Source of the DNA: Kingdonia uniflora
Lineage: Eukaryota > Streptophyta > Magnoliopsida > Ranunculales > Circaeasteraceae
Assembly: GCA_014058105.1 (NCBI GenBank)
Contig: JACGCM010000976.1
Coordinates: forward strand, 1-64,000
Reading direction: 5' to 3'
DNA length: 64,000 nt
Below, piece after piece: positions 38,067 through 50,255 of the stretch (position 1 is the first letter of the stretch; each line of letters starts with the position of its first letter). The notes below the pieces were generated by a model. The model did not search any database, had not been told where the DNA came from, and saw nothing but the letters and a program-made list of their open reading frames with translations. The position numbers and the translations under genes are program-made.

Positions 38067-38830
38067 AGAATGCTGAATATTATGTAAAGATCTGCAATCT
38101 GGTTGATTGACTATATGTTCTTGCATAGGAGATCATCAATATAGACTTCCACGATTTCCGCAATATGTGCTTTGAATATAGTAGTCATCAACTATTGATA
38201 AGTCACACCTATATTTTTGAGTGTGAAGGGCCTGACTTTGTAGTAGTAAAGTCCTCTTTCAATGAAGAAAGTAGTCTTTTCTTGATCTTCTTCCAAGAAA
38301 GAAATCTGATTATATCGGGAAGCAGCGTCCATCATTAATATTAATTTGTGACCTGTAGTAGAATCATGAATTTGATAGATGTTGGGGAGAGGGAAACTAT
38401 CCTTTGGAGTGTGTTTGTTTAGATATGTGAAATCTTAAAAAAACTTAGACTTTTCTATTTTTCATTGGGACAGCGACGATGTTGGATATCCAATCTGGAT
38501 ACTTGGCTTTTCGAATAAATCCTACTTTGGCCAATTTCTCAATGTCCATGTTAATTTTATCTCGAAGATGAGGTTATAGTCATTGTTATTTCTATTTGAC
38601 CACCGTGGTGTTCATGTTGATGGCCAATTTGTGACATGCCTTGGTCGGATCGACCCCATGCATCTTTTTGAAAGTCCATGTAAATACGTCTCGATTTAGT
38701 CGTAAGAATTGAATAAGATTATCCTTATCCTGCTGGATCAGCTTGGTACTAATAAAATTACTTCTGCTGGGTCCATCAATATTGATGTATTTTGTAGGCT
38801 CTTCTGTTGAAGGCTAATCATCAAGGTGAT
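38067..38830 (-). pseudogene. TatB reverse transcriptase, cut at TatC junction
   Basis: Reading leftwards from about 38730 come RDVFTWTFKKMHGVDPTKACH, IEKLAKVGFIRKAKYPDWI, SNIVAVPMKN, a frameshifted stretch and LMMDAASRYNQISFLEEDQ. VRPFTLKN and VEVYIDDLLCKN follow; the YIDD box is intact. The sequence then stops about 15 residues later at the TatC boundary. The rest of RT and the connection to RNase H are missing from the other side (25515). Frameshifts and stops also occur. Confidence 0.85.
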
Positions 38831-38999
38831 CAGCTTTTTGTAATTACTATATAGCATATTTGTCTAAGGTATCTAGAATAGCAGAGACGGTATTCTCGCA
38901 AGCTCAAGAAAGATTTTAACTACCTTAAATTTCATAGATACCATTATTGTGTTTGAATCAGAGTGCTTGATGATAGGTGAAAGCGATTACTTCCATGTT

Positions 39000-39490
39000 G
39001 TGAATCAAGCAGCGGCTCATAATCTTAAGATAATAAGATTTGGCGTTGATGACATAGAAGATGATATCAATTGTGGCTGTTCTTACAGTAATAGGTAAGA
39101 TGATCTTGCCTGCTCACTTTTCTTTGGAACCATTAAATCCACTGATATTGGTATCGCTTGGAATAACTAGATCGGCCAATCCCATCTGGTCGATTGTGCT
39201 CTAAAAGAGAATCTCAATACCGCTTCCAGTATTGATTACCATTATAAGCATTACAAACTTCTTCATCTTGAGCATTATGACTAATGCATTATGATGTAAA
39301 AATTTTACATGACTAACGTCGCAATCTTCGAATGAGATCCCAAGCTGGCGATTGCTCGAATTAGGTATAAGCTTGGATTTTTTATCTTGAGGTGTGAGAT
39401 CATAGTATTCTGATAGTCTTTTCCGCTTGAATATGCAAGAGTTGCTGATCATATGAATTTCAATCATGTTGTTGTGGTACATCATGTATA
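39000..39490 (-). pseudogene. TatB aspartic protease
   Basis: The open minus frame 39485-39201 reads LGISFEDCDVSHVKFLHHNALV, the typical approach to the Tat protease, then VINTGSGIEILF. The catalytic Asp of DTGS is Asn here, which would inactivate the enzyme. The domain continues through a stop to about 39000 (ISGFNGSKEK, KIILPITVRT). Confidence 0.8.
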
Positions 39491-41095
39491 GATATTTCTC
39501 TTCAGCTTGATCTTTGACCTAGACTACTTCAAGCTGCTTCTTGTAGTTGCTATCCTTGTATGATTCCAGGTCGATAATGTATTCGTACATCCATCCCTCC
39601 ATGAAAATGAATTCCGTAAACCTCTGTAAAGTATAGCAGCTGTCAAAAAAATGATGGTTTACCTTGTGATGTATGTAGTACGAGCAGCTTTCGATTGGCT
39701 ATAATGGTTGAGAGGGAGGATATATCTTGTCCTTGGATAGGATTGGAAAAATTATGAAGATTCGAACATTCATCTTTGGGAGGCCAGTTTAGGTAATGTA
39801 CCGCCTTTCCGAGGATTGCTAGTATTGCCCTTGGAACACTTTTTGATCACCCTTATCCTCTTTGGGTTTACTGTTTTGATCTGTAGTTGGACCGTTCGTG
39901 GTTAGGATGGATTTAGTAGATATATGTCTTTCGGACATCATCCTTTCTAGGTCAACATATCTATTGGCCTTGGTGATCATATCCTCCAAGGTCGCAGGTT
40001 TGTTGAGGAAGAGGTACTCTTTGGCCTTACAGTCGAGCTAGAGCACGTTGGTGAAAGCAGTAACAGCTATTTTCTGATCGAGATTATCCATTTTTCTCGT
40101 AAGCTCCACAAATTTCTTTATAAAATCCTCGAGCTTCTCTGTGTTTCTATTGTGAGCATAATTCTTGATGAATTGTTTTTGTAGTTGATCGAATGTGAGT
40201 ATGGAATTTTTAGGTAAAGAGTGGAACCACCAAAGCGGTTCTTCCTGTAGACCTATTGCAAACAAATGACAGAGGATGTGGTTGAGATTGGAGTATAATA
40301 CCAATAAATCACAGTATTGTTGAATTTGCTCCTTTGAATCGGTGCCCTTGAATTTACAAATTTTTGGAGTATGGAAACCTTTCGGTATTTCCATATCAAA
40401 TAATTCTTTGGCAATCGGACTTCCCTGTATCTTGGTAAGGTCATCTGTAGTGCCTAGAACTTACGCTTCAATCAACTCCTTGATGCGCTGATCCATATGC
40501 TCTTGTGTTACATATTGACATGTTGCCTGAGTGGCTGAGTGAGGTGGTTGAAGATTATGAGTACCGGTGCCTTCACTCAAATGATCATATACTTGAATTT
40601 GAGGTTGAGGTCACTGTTCTTCCTCCTGACGTTTGGTAAATGGGTGACCTCTACAGATTTTAGACTGAACTTCACCACCCAAATGAATAGAAAGTTAACG
40701 TTCGTACTAAATATTTCTGAAAAGAACTTTGTTTGTGGCTCCTCGAAGTCCCAATCTATCCCGCGCATGAACTTGGGAGATCTCCAACACTTGATCGCGA
40801 TCTCTGGTTTGAGGAACCTTTTGAGTATCCTATAGAGTGTGTAATTCAGTCTGTATGGTTATCATCTGGTCTTTATGTCGTTTGAATGCAATCAAATGAG
40901 CTTATCGCTCAACTTTGAGCTCTTTCGCGCGGAGCTTTCGGTCAAGAGTTAACTGGCGTTCGAACTCATTACGTTTTCCTGCTTTGGCATGGTGGTTCAC
41001 CCGTAATTCTATAAGTTGTTCTGGCTCAACTGAAAGATCGAGCTGAATTCCGGTTGCTGGTCGTCTGGATGTAACCAAGATTGGAGATTGATAGT
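39491..41095 (-). pseudogene. TatB gag
   Basis: The N-terminus at about 41075 aligns with the TatE gag start at 57338, but the ATG there is TTG here. A charged, probably coiled-coil part follows (KRNEFERQLTLDRKLR near 40960). The capsid-like domain lies in the open frame 40394-40038: MEIPKGFHTPKICKFKGTDS, EEPLWWFHSL, LQKQFIKNYAHNRNTEKLED. Zinc-knuckle-like residues HHKVNHHFFDSCY lie near 39660. Stops interrupt the N-terminal part. Confidence 0.8.
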
Positions 41096-41156
41096 GTAGT
41101 GAATGTATGCCTTAGGATATCGTGGAAATGTCTTCTTTGCCATAGATGGCGCCAAA

Positions 41157-41733
41157 TATAATAGCCTAATTCTGAAAGCTCGAGATTGCTCAAAATTAGC
41201 TCTTACACAAATATTCTTGTGGCAAAAACTAATGTAAAGCAAGAAATGGCGCAGGTGGTTTAGCGTAGAAAACCTTTGAATAGGTAAAAAACTATGACCT
41301 CGAGTTGAGGGTTTTAGTAATAGTAACTTTTATTGCTTGAGGCTGATATCTTATTACAAGTGATCTCTCGAACTATAAATACTTGATCTTGTAAATAAGA
41401 AATTTGGCGTTTAAGAATCTAGAAAATCTGGTTTTCTTGGTGATTTTTCGTATATTTTTTTGGTCCTTGTATCTTCTGGAACTTTTTTATTATATAGGCC
41501 TTGCCCGCAGTTCGTTATCGTACTAAAGCACGTTCTTTGAATAATGAGGAAAGTGGTGGCTGACTGGGCAACTGTTGAGTTTGTAAGAAACAGGTGTCTT
41601 TGACTTGTTTATGCTTTTCTATTGTGCTCGATCCACGTTCTTCATCAGTTCATGGTGTAGGTGTCAATGCTGATGTGTGAGTCTAATGTAGAGGTAGTTC
41701 GAATTAGGTTAGGTCGAGGGGAAGGTCCCTGCA
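41157..41733 (-). repeat. TatB 5' LTR
   Basis: It begins (minus sense) TGCAGGGACC at 41733 and ends GGCTATTATA at 41157. TTTGGCGCCATC follows as the presumed primer-binding site. It matches 18010-18585, including CCTCGAGTTGAGGGTTTT and GGCTGATATCTTATTACAAG. Confidence 0.9.
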
Positions 41734-41738
41734 ATATG
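41734..41738. other. TatB target-site duplication, right (ATATG)
   Basis: Identical to 18005-18009. Immediately to the right the CACTA transposase reading frame resumes. Confidence 0.9.
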
Positions 41739-44700
41739 CATCATGATTCAAGCATACATGCTAATATGACTATAATGCTTCAAGAGGGAATCGAGATTGG
41801 GGGTGCTGGGAATGTGGGCAATGATGAAGAACCTAGAGAAGAAAATGCCATGGAGTTTGGTGAAAATGTTCCCAAATATTTTGAACTTCTTAAAGAGGCA
41901 GAAATCGATTTATATGAGAATTATCCAATGAGCATTACCCAACTGTTATTTTTCATCGAACTCTTATACTTGAAGCAGCTTAATAGCTTGACTAATCGTT
42001 CTTTCACGATGTTGTTAGAATTTTTAAAGGTGTTTCCAAATGCAAAGATCCCAAAATCATACTATAAAGCTAGCAAAATAGCTAAGGATTTAGGATTCAA
42101 TTATCAAACTTGGGATGCTTGCCCTAACAATTGTATGTTATTTTGTAATGAAGCCCAGAATCTTAAAAAGTGTGACATTTGTGGGACTTCAAGATTTAAA
42201 AATGATGTTTCCATCGATAGCGTAGAGGGTGACAATCTGCCAAAAGTAGTTATGTAAAAGGTAAGATATTTACCTCTAAAGCAAAGAATACAAAAAAAAA
42301 TTTGGTCATCCCATACAGCTTCTCTCATGAAATGGCATGCAGTGGAAAGAATTAATGATGGTGTGATGAGGCATCCGGCCGATTCTCGCGCATGGAAAAC
42401 ATTTGATGAGCGAAATCCCTCCTTTATGAGTAATAGTCACAATATTAAACTTTTGTTAGCGACCGATAGATTTAATTCATTTGGTAATATGAACATAGCT
42501 CATAGTACTTGGCCAATTGTACTCATTCCATACAACTTGCCTCCTTGGTTGTGTATGAAACAACCAAATTTAATATTGTCAATTCTTATTGATCGACCAA
42601 AAAGACCTGGCGACAACATTGATGTAAATTTATAGCCCTTTATTGGCGATTTGAAAGAGTTATAGACTGATGGCGCATCTACTTACGATGCATCAAGTAA
42701 GCAATTGTTTCATATGCATGCAATGCTACTATGGATGATAAATGATTATCCTGCATATGCCATGTTATCGGGATGGAGCACGAAAGGTGAATTTGCTTGT
42801 CCTTATTGTAATAAATATCATCAAGCAAAACGATTGAAGTTTGGTGGCAAGTTTCGTTACTGGGGTCATCGTCGATTCTTACTACCGCGCCACAGGCTTA
42901 GAAAGGAAAAATTAAATTTCAGCGGAAAGTTTGACATGAGACCTGCAACATTAAAGTTATCAGGATCTCAAGTGTTGTACTAGTTAAATGACCTAGACAT
43001 TAAAACTGTTTATAAGAAGAAGGATGTTCTTAGAAAGAGGAAAAGATAAGAACTACAGAAAGAGAATCCAACCCGACTAAATTGGAAGAAAAAAAAATAT
43101 GTTTTTTGAGCTGACATATTGGGAACAAAATTTGATCTACCAAAATTTTGATATTATGCATATTGAAAAAAATGTGTATGATAATGTTTAGTTTACTTTA
43201 CTAAACACCAAAGGTAAAATAAAAGACAATTTAAAGGCTCAAAAAGACCTCAAAGATTTAAATATTAGGTCAGCTTTATATCCTCAACCACGAGGGGCAA
43301 ATATGGCGTATATGCCTCCTACAAAGTTTACAATGAACACTAGTGAGAAAGATATTTTCTTCAAAGTTCTTAACTATGTCAAAGTCCTATATGATTATTC
43401 AGCAAATATTTCAAGATGCGTACACACAAAAGAGCGGAGTATATGGGGACTCAAGAGCCGCGACAATCACTTCCTAATGCAACAACTACTTCCTATTACT
43501 ATACGAAGAGTATTGCCAAAGTATATTGTTAAAGCCTTAATTGAATTAAGCAATTGTTTTTCGGTGTTGTGCTCAAGTGTAAATATTGTAGACGACTTGG
43601 AAAATTTTAAAGATCGTATGGCTCTTATACTTTGTAGTCTTGAAAAGATTTTCCCACCAGGCTTTTTTGATGTAATGGGTCATTTGCCTATACATTTCTT
43701 TGATGAACTAAAGATTGGTGGACCAGCCTTCTATTGTTGGATGTATCCAACTGAAAGGTATCTCCATGCACTGAAGTTATTTATGCGCACTCATGCCCAT
43801 CGAGAGGTGTCAATTGCAAAGTTTGTGATTCTTGAAGAATGCATGAATTTTTTTTCAAGGTATTTGGACGAGAATGTAGAAACCAAGTCAAGTCAAGTCA
43901 ACCAAGTAGAAATGATGATGGATGGGATGGCTCTGGTTTTAATGTGGGTAAAAAATTACATTTTCGACTAGATCATATAATGATGACTCAAACTCATCGA
44001 TACATTATTTTCAACAATGACGTAGTTGCCCCATTCATTGAGTAAGTTTTGAAACAAAATAATCATAATGTTTTATATAATCCATTTCCTTATCAATATG
44101 AAATTTAAATGCTTATATATATTCTAACAGAAAACACCTAGACAAACTTTTAAGAAGATATCCTCGTATTTCACAACATGAAGTTAGTCGTCTTCAAAAT
44201 GAACAATTTCATACTTGGTTTAAAGATCACGCAAGTAATGTACTTGTCAACGAAAATGACTATTTTCTTATTGTTATATATCACTTTTCTAAGTTATTAA
44301 TTAAATGTTCTTAAAAAAATAGGTGAAGAAATTGGCAAAAGAAACACAAGTACAAAATGAAATCATGAGTTTAGCCTTGGGTCCTCTACCAGATGAATTG
44401 AGATTCAAGTCTTATATATTTCGTGGATTTAGATTTCGAATAAAGAAAGTTGGCATGCATAGAAAGACTAAAAATAGTAGAGTTTATCTAAAAGCAAAGC
44501 AAATGAGTTCCACTAGTCGAAGTGACAGAAACCCTCTTTTAGGAGAAATTACTTTCCATGGAGAGTTGATAGACATCATTGAAATTCAGTATCTCAATGG
44601 CATGAAGTTTGTGTTATTCAAATGTAATGGGATTAAATATCAAAGGGGCAAGAAAGTAGATGATTATGGCTTTGCGCTTGTGAACTTCAACCATTTGTTA

Positions 44701-44995
44701 TACCAAAATAATAACGTTCTCGATGAGCCTTTTATCCTGGCCTCTCAAGTCGAACAAGTTTGGTATGTACAAGATCCTTTAGAACCCAATTGGCATGTTT
44801 TAGTTGGAATTTCACAAAGAAACAGGTTCGATAGGCACTCAATTGTTCAAGACAGAAAATTAGAAGTTACTCGAGCCAAGCCATTTAGCATACAACAACT
44901 GGACGATACATTAAACATATCCTGGGTGAGACAAGAAGTAGATGGCACAACAATTGATACAACTCTTCCTAATGATGATCATATAGAGTAGGATG
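41739..44995 (+). pseudogene. CACTA TNP2-like transposase, main part
   Basis: The frame resumes as HHDSSIHAN and gives KYFELLKEAEIDLYENY, FTMLLEFLKVFPNAKIPKSYY, WDACPNNCMLF and CDICGTSRFK. After a TAA at 42255 the TNP2 domain goes on: SLMKWHA, GVMRHPADSRAWKTFD, LPPWLCMKQPNLILSILIDRPKRPG, MLSGWSTKGEFACPYC and FDIMHIEKNVYDNV near 43150. Then comes the DUF4218-like segment (43303-43971: LKSRDNHFLMQQLLPI, FPPGFFDVMGHLPIH, CWMYPTERYLHALK). Last is a DUF4216-like segment (44323-44991: YGFALVNFNHLLY, PFILASQVEQVWYVQDP). An intron 44042-44130 has GTAAGT/CAG ends; a second lies at about 44236-44322. Domain order is normal for CACTA transposases. At least five stops inactivate it. Confidence 0.88.
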
Positions 44996-45337
44996 GGGAG
45001 GATGATAATTTAGGTAGTTTCTGATACAGGAACTTATATTCTACGCTTCTCGAGGAAAACTCGAGGACTTTCCTTATTATTCTAGAATTAGTTTTTTTTT
45101 AAATAGAGATGTTGTAATAGCTAAGATAAATATCTTATTCAATCAATTATCAATTATCAATTCAAGTTTTATGCTTTTAACTTTAATTTTTGTTTTTTGT
45201 TGATTAATTCAAGCTATATTTAAGCTTTTTCTTTCTCTCCCTTTCTATTAAATGTACATGATATTTGTTTATTGTATGATTGTTATGGAACTAATGGTGT
45301 TCATGTGCTTGTATTCTATTTTACAGGTTTATCATGA
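44996..45337. other. CACTA spacer between transposase and second gene
   Basis: AT-rich intergenic or intronic sequence within the CACTA element; no coding recognised. Confidence 0.5.
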
Positions 45338-45645
45338 CAAATAAACGTACTCATAAGTGTATGGAAGATGTTATAGCATACGCGATATGGTTCGACTAAA
45401 AAGGATCGAAGAAAATAATGAAAAAATGGATGTTTTATGTCTGCGTAGGATTGCTACTGGAATGAATTTGTGTCATCAAAAGAAAAGCAAACTAAATGGG
45501 AGAAAAATGGCAACAAGAAAGTGATTGTGGAAGAATATATGCCACTTTTTCAGCTAGAGGACGAATATTCGAGTGAAGATAAGGATGCTGAATATTTGGT
45601 TAGTGAAAGCGATGAGCCTCTTGAGACTGACAATGCCGTAGATAT
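45338..45645 (+). pseudogene. CACTA second gene, first exon candidates
   Basis: An ATG at 45338 opens MTNKRTHKCMEDV and meets a stop after about 20 codons. A second open frame (45470-45640) reads WEKNGNKKVIVEEYMPLFQ and an acidic stretch EDEYSSEDKDAEYLVSESDE. By position this is the 5' part of the TNP1-like gene whose later exons lie at 47390-48690. The assignment is positional; the peptide itself is not distinctive. Confidence 0.45.
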
Positions 45646-45649
45646 GTAT

Positions 45650-45695
45650 GTATATTTTATTTTTTTATTTTTTTATTTTTTTATTTTTTATTTTT
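45650..45695. repeat. TTTTTTA-type microsatellite
   Basis: About six repeats of a T-rich ATTTTTTT motif within the CACTA element. Confidence 0.85.
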
Positions 45696-45948
45696 GTTCT
45701 TTCTAAAACATGCAGTGATCTATTTTTAAAAGCACTAATCTATTTATATATATATATACTTAGTTCACACATTAACAACACACACTGCATAGGATTATTT
45801 TTCCTTAGTCCAAACAAAGGACTTGAGGAAATATTACAACAACAATAAATTAAACACTGGTAGATTGAGCAAACTTCCCAAGGAACTTCAGTCCTCTTCC
45901 CAACGATGTGCACCTTCCCATAGTAAATGGCTAATAACCAGCTCTCTT

Positions 45949-47246
45949 AGGATTACCACCTATAGGAATATATGCAAGCATATACCCTCTGAGTAATGAA
46001 CCCTCTGAGTAAGTACACATGTGTTGGTTGAAAAGTTAGGGTTTTGATTGGGGAAGATCTCACGGGATTGATTTTGGATGTTTGTGTTAATTTGAAGATT
46101 TGAAATTTGTTGGAAACCCTAATTATGAATGGAGTTAGGGGTCATTTATCATCTACGATTTGGATTGAGAGTTTGGTTGAGAAGAAAATGTCTAATTTTC
46201 TTTGTGTTTATGTTAAACATATTGGTGAAGTTGGGGCTTCCAATTTTCTCATTATTTTGAAGTATTTTCTTTCTCTACCGAAAGGGAGTTAATATACTAT
46301 GTCTAGTATTCAAAAACAATGGGAAAGTCAAGCCTATTTAGCTATCAAGAAGGCTACCAATGCAAGAGTTATGGATCAATATTTGGATTTAGCAAAGCAA
46401 GCTTTGATACTTATTATGATTTCTTATGATGGGTTGTCTTCGTCTGAGCTTTGTATGCATTATTTGTTTGCATCCCCAAACGTTAATGAATTGATATTGT
46501 TATATTCATTAAGTAGACTTGATGGTTCGGAGATGTTCAAGTTGATTAAGTATTTAGGCAAGTGGTTGAGGAAATATGAAAGGTTTCCTCAAGCAATCCC
46601 TTGTATAAACGCAGTGTCTGCATTGGATTTAGATGTTTGTGATTGGGTTTCATCCCTTGTGCCCATTGTTCAGAGTTTAGGGCTGGTGTTTGATGATCAT
46701 TTCTCATTGTTGGTGTTGAGATCTGAGTACCATGAAGATTTGAGGTCAATTGAGGGTATTGTGAAGTCTTTATCGTTGGAATCTAGACTATGTTGCTCAG
46801 TGACAGATGTAGTTGAGAATTTGGTTTCGGGAATTTGATTTTGCAAAGTTGTTGAAGCTCTGCTGCATTTTGTAACAATGCAGCTAATTTATTTTACTCC
46901 TATTGTACTCTGAATTCCATTCTATTAACTTGAAGAACTGAGGTTAGTAATTGGTTGAGTATATTATTATTCACTTTAGCTTTATAATTTGAGATCATTT
47001 CTTCAGATGTGAGTTCATGTATAATTTTTCGTTTGAGTTTATGCCCATCAATAATTGCATACCATGGTATCAATGTATCAAGTAGCTAAGAATTTGGGTA
47101 TAATAAAGCTTGTAAAGCTCTAGCTACTATGAGCTGCAGAGCATAAGAAGGGGTATGGAGCTTGCTTATCAGAAAGAATTTGCACCTCTGTCCCAAGTTG
47201 CTTTAGGGCACTAGTTAAGATTACCACCTATAGGTATATATGTAAT
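45949..47246. repeat. Direct repeats flanking captured segment in CACTA
   Basis: GATTACCACCTATAGG followed by (A/T)ATATATG occurs at about 45951-45973 and again at about 47219-47241. Weaker similarity extends ~50 bases further left of both copies (TGCACCT...CCCA). The pair brackets the coding segment at 46107-46838 and may mark its insertion or a local duplication. Confidence 0.6.
46107..46838 (+). pseudogene. Unidentified coding segment captured in CACTA
   Basis: One reading frame runs from an ATG at 46107 (or 46128) to a TGA at 46836, about 240 codons with a single in-frame TAA at 46290. After it the frame continues as MSSIQKQWESQAYLAIKKA. The peptide is helix-rich: LDLAKQALILIMISYDGLSS, LYSLSRLDGSEMFKLIKYLGKWL, KYERFPQAIP, SEYHEDLRSIEGIV. 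It has the composition of a normal cytosolic or nuclear protein rather than a transposon protein. No intron is evident. It sits inside the TNP1-like gene of the CACTA, between direct repeats. I do not recognise the family; a host gene copy picked up by the transposon is the simplest reading. Confidence 0.55.
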
Positions 47247-47384
47247 TGTTTTTGTCAACTTATATAGAAAATAATCTAGTAAGCATGAGAATCTTATCCC
47301 TTAAATTTATGTTTAATCCTTGGCTATGTTATTCTTTGTTTATCTCTGACAATTAATAAGTATTATTGAGGGTTCCTCGTCTTG

Positions 47385-48690
47385 CAATAAGGCTAATAAG
47401 AATGGAAGAGGATATGCCAAACCATGGAGCGAGTGGGATAATGGAAAAATCAAAATCTTGGAGTGGAATGAAGATTGTCAACCACTTGGACCTAATGAAC
47501 CCAAGTTGATGTCTCATCTAGGTCAGTTTTTATTGTCTTGAATATATATTTGTTGCTTTATGCATATCCAGATTTTATATACGAGATAAATTTATTTTTT
47601 GGGCAACTAGCACCTCAATATATTTCACTTTAGGAAACCTTGCACGGAATGGAGCGATGTTCCCATTGACAATGTTATCTTGGAAGGTGGAAAGTAATAC
47701 GTCTCTTGTTGGGGTTTGGAAATCAATAAAGGTAGTAGTTAATATACATAGTTAAGCATTTTCAAATTGTAAAACTTGATTTTTCAAAATTTTAGTAAGA
47801 TACAGGGGTCTAAAAAAGACACAAGTATGATTTATTCTACTGTTATATTTTATATTTTATATAATTTGGCAACTTTTAAAATTTAGCTACTATTTTACAT
47901 GCAATGGCACAGAAAAATAGTGATAATAGAGCAAATCTCATTTATCACCCTAAGACTGGGAGGAAGACATTTCCATGTGTAAAAGCAAAGGTATATATAT
48001 ATATATACTATGATACAATTCAAACTTATCTTCTTTATAGTCGATTGTTTATGAAACTCATATTAGCTATGTAACACTTAAATATCTTACTTTCTTATGC
48101 TTGTTTACAATATCTTATATCAATAGAGAATAGAGGATAATGAACCTATCGACGATCTTAACATTAACAGAGCCACTCGATGTATTTGAAATGATTTAAA
48201 CAATACGGAAGATGGATTAGCTGAAAGAGAGGTAATGAAAAATTCATATATATGTAGTCACTGCAATAAATTTAGAACAGTAGGTATCCATTGATGTTTG
48301 ATGTAGGGGCTGGACTTTTTGCAATATATATAGTTTCATAAATTATGAATGACATATTTTCTTATATTGGTTAGGAAACAATTCGACGATATTTGCTTGA
48401 GTTACAAGAGGAAGAGCGAAAGACTAATATTGAAGCAAGGGATAAGATTTTTAAAGATGTGATTGGAGAAGATGGACATGGATAAGTTTTCTGCAAAGGA
48501 GTAGTTGCCTATCCCAAAATGCAAGGTCACAATCCTCATCATTATTATTTCAGAACTACGAGGATGAGCTTGCCAAGTTACAATGAGAAGCTGACAAGAG
48601 AGAAACTTGACACCACCAAGAAATTAAGAATATAAAGGCCTCTGTAACCAGTATAATTCAAGTCAAAGTTAAGAATTGATGCAAATTGCA
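47385..48690 (+). pseudogene. CACTA TNP1-like second gene, later exons
   Basis: Exon 1 (about 47385-47524) reads NGRGYAKPWSEWDNGKIKIL and GPNEPKLMSHLG. Exon 2 (about 47634-47732) reads LARNGAMFPLTMLSWK. Exon 3 (about 47912-47989) reads KNSDNRANLIYHPKTGRK. Exon 4 (about 48128-48230) ends GLAERE, and exon 5 (from about 48375) reads ETIRRYLLELQEEERKTN. Each is bounded by AG and GT. The NRANL...HPKTGRKTF stretch resembles the plant transposase_24 (Ptta/En/Spm) family, which is thought to bind subterminal repeats. A TGA in exon 4 and a TAA in exon 5 break it. Confidence 0.65.
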
Positions 48691-49930
48691 GGCATCCTTT
48701 TTTTGGATAATAATTTGTATTATTGGGTCTCAAAGCTGATCATTATTCTAAGGTAAATATGTTTTTCTTTTCTAGATAAGAAATCTTGAATAGAGTTGAC
48801 TTATGCTTTTGTTGTTGTAATGATCTCATTAGTGATTTGTAAGTAGGATTTCAAAAAAATTGACCCGATATGTTAGTATTTTAGAGCTAAAATTGGCTTA
48901 ACCAGTATATGACATTTGTAGACCAACATGATATATTGGCATAACTTCCTTTCCACAGATTTTTTTATTTTTTGCTTCGTAGATTGGCACTAATATTCTT
49001 TTTGGACAAAATACTGATTGCAAGAGTCTTCTAGTCCTTTCAGGTATGTTTATTCTATGTATATACGAATACTTCGCATTTTACCATACTACGTGTCGTG
49101 TAGCATTTTGCAGTATAGTGTTGCAACTTCTAGAAATTTATATTCATGCTATAAAATTATACTTAATCAGATGTTAATATTTGTAGTTACTGAGATTTAT
49201 ATATATTATCAAGCCTCATGGTTTATATGACCTTAATGTGATATATAATTGTCGTGTGATTTGCATGAATTTCATAATCTTAGAAATTGGGAGTGTGTTG
49301 TGTGTATACTGGCACTAAGCATTCTCAAACCGAAAGATTATGCTATTCACTTGAATGTTTATAAATTATATATGTTTTTTAGCAGGTACAAAATGGAAAT
49401 GTCTAATTTATAGGAGAAGTGCTGCATAATATTTGGTAAATTTTTTACAATTTCATTTGCTTCCACGCAGAACTCTAATATAGATGTGACGCATTATTTG
49501 ATTTTTTATATTTTCAATTTCATAATGTTTACTTCATTGTTTTACTATCTTTTGGTTTGCAATTATTTTTATATGTTGTGGTTGATGCTGTAACAATTTG
49601 ACTTTTTATGTTTCAGGTAGTTTCTTAACAGTTATAGAAGCGATACAAGCAAGTGTTTATTATATGTAGAGATATTGTTTATGTGCCGATGGTTCCATGT
49701 TTAGTACGTAAGAGGTTGGATAATTAATTTGAATGCCCAAGTTATATTTAGCGATTGAACAATAATTTTTAATGCTTTAGGTGGATTGAGACCTTATTTA
49801 TTTATATGAAATTGGCTTTTGTGGAACCTTGTAAATAAATCTCTCCTTTGTTTAAATTAACTTGTTGTTAATGAGTGATTTGTATTATCTAACAGGGGCG
49901 TAATTCAAATTGCAAAAATGTTGCATTTAG
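48691..49930. other. CACTA 3' non-coding region
   Basis: AT-rich DNA without recognised coding; short frames are not distinctive. Confidence 0.5.
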
Positions 49931-49959
49931 CATTACCTTCTTTAGGGATGATTTATTGT

Positions 49960-50255
49960 GTCTCTATTAATATTGGTGCCATACTTTTATAGACATACAA
50001 ATTTGCCTCAAATATTGTGCATTTGAGACAAAATAATCTGTCCACAATAATATTGGCACAGGCAAGAAAATTTGGCGCCATACTTTTAGAGACAAACAAA
50101 TCCGTCTTAAATGTTTTGTATTAGAGACAAAATAATCTGTCATCAGTAATATTGGTGCTGGCGGGAAAATATGGCACCATACTTTTAGAGGAAAAATAAT
50201 ATGTCCCCAATAATATTATGTATTAGGAACAGTTGTACTCCGTCCCTAAAGGAGT
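49960..50255. repeat. CACTA subterminal tandem repeat, ~99 bp, three copies
   Basis: GG(T/C/A)(G/C)CCATACTTTTA recurs at 49975, 50074 and 50173, exactly 99 bp apart. Each copy has GAGACAAA/ATAATCTGTC and CAATAATATTGG blocks. Further right, isolated CCGTCCCTAA and TAGGGACAG motifs mirror those at the left end. Confidence 0.8.

Larger units (their letters stand above)
18010..41733 (-). mobile_element. TatB: complete minus-strand Tat-type retrotransposon, split by TatC
   Basis: Two LTRs of about 576 bp (18010-18585 and 41157-41733) in the same minus orientation enclose gag, protease, RT, RNase H and integrase on the minus strand. An extra ORF lies on the plus strand between integrase and the 3' LTR. 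A primer-binding-site-like TTTGGCGCCATC adjoins the 5' LTR (reading leftwards from 41156), and a purine tract GAATGGGCGAT precedes the 3' LTR. The 5-bp duplication ATATG marks insertion into the CACTA transposase gene. TatC occupies 25516-38066, within pol. TatB's own length is about 11.2 kb. By eye the LTRs differ at roughly one base in six or seven over a 200-base stretch, many being C/T or G/A changes, so the insertion is old. Confidence 0.9.

Noticed and set aside
49018..49230. 70-codon frame in the CACTA 3' region
   Set aside because: AT-rich, no homology and no exon context.
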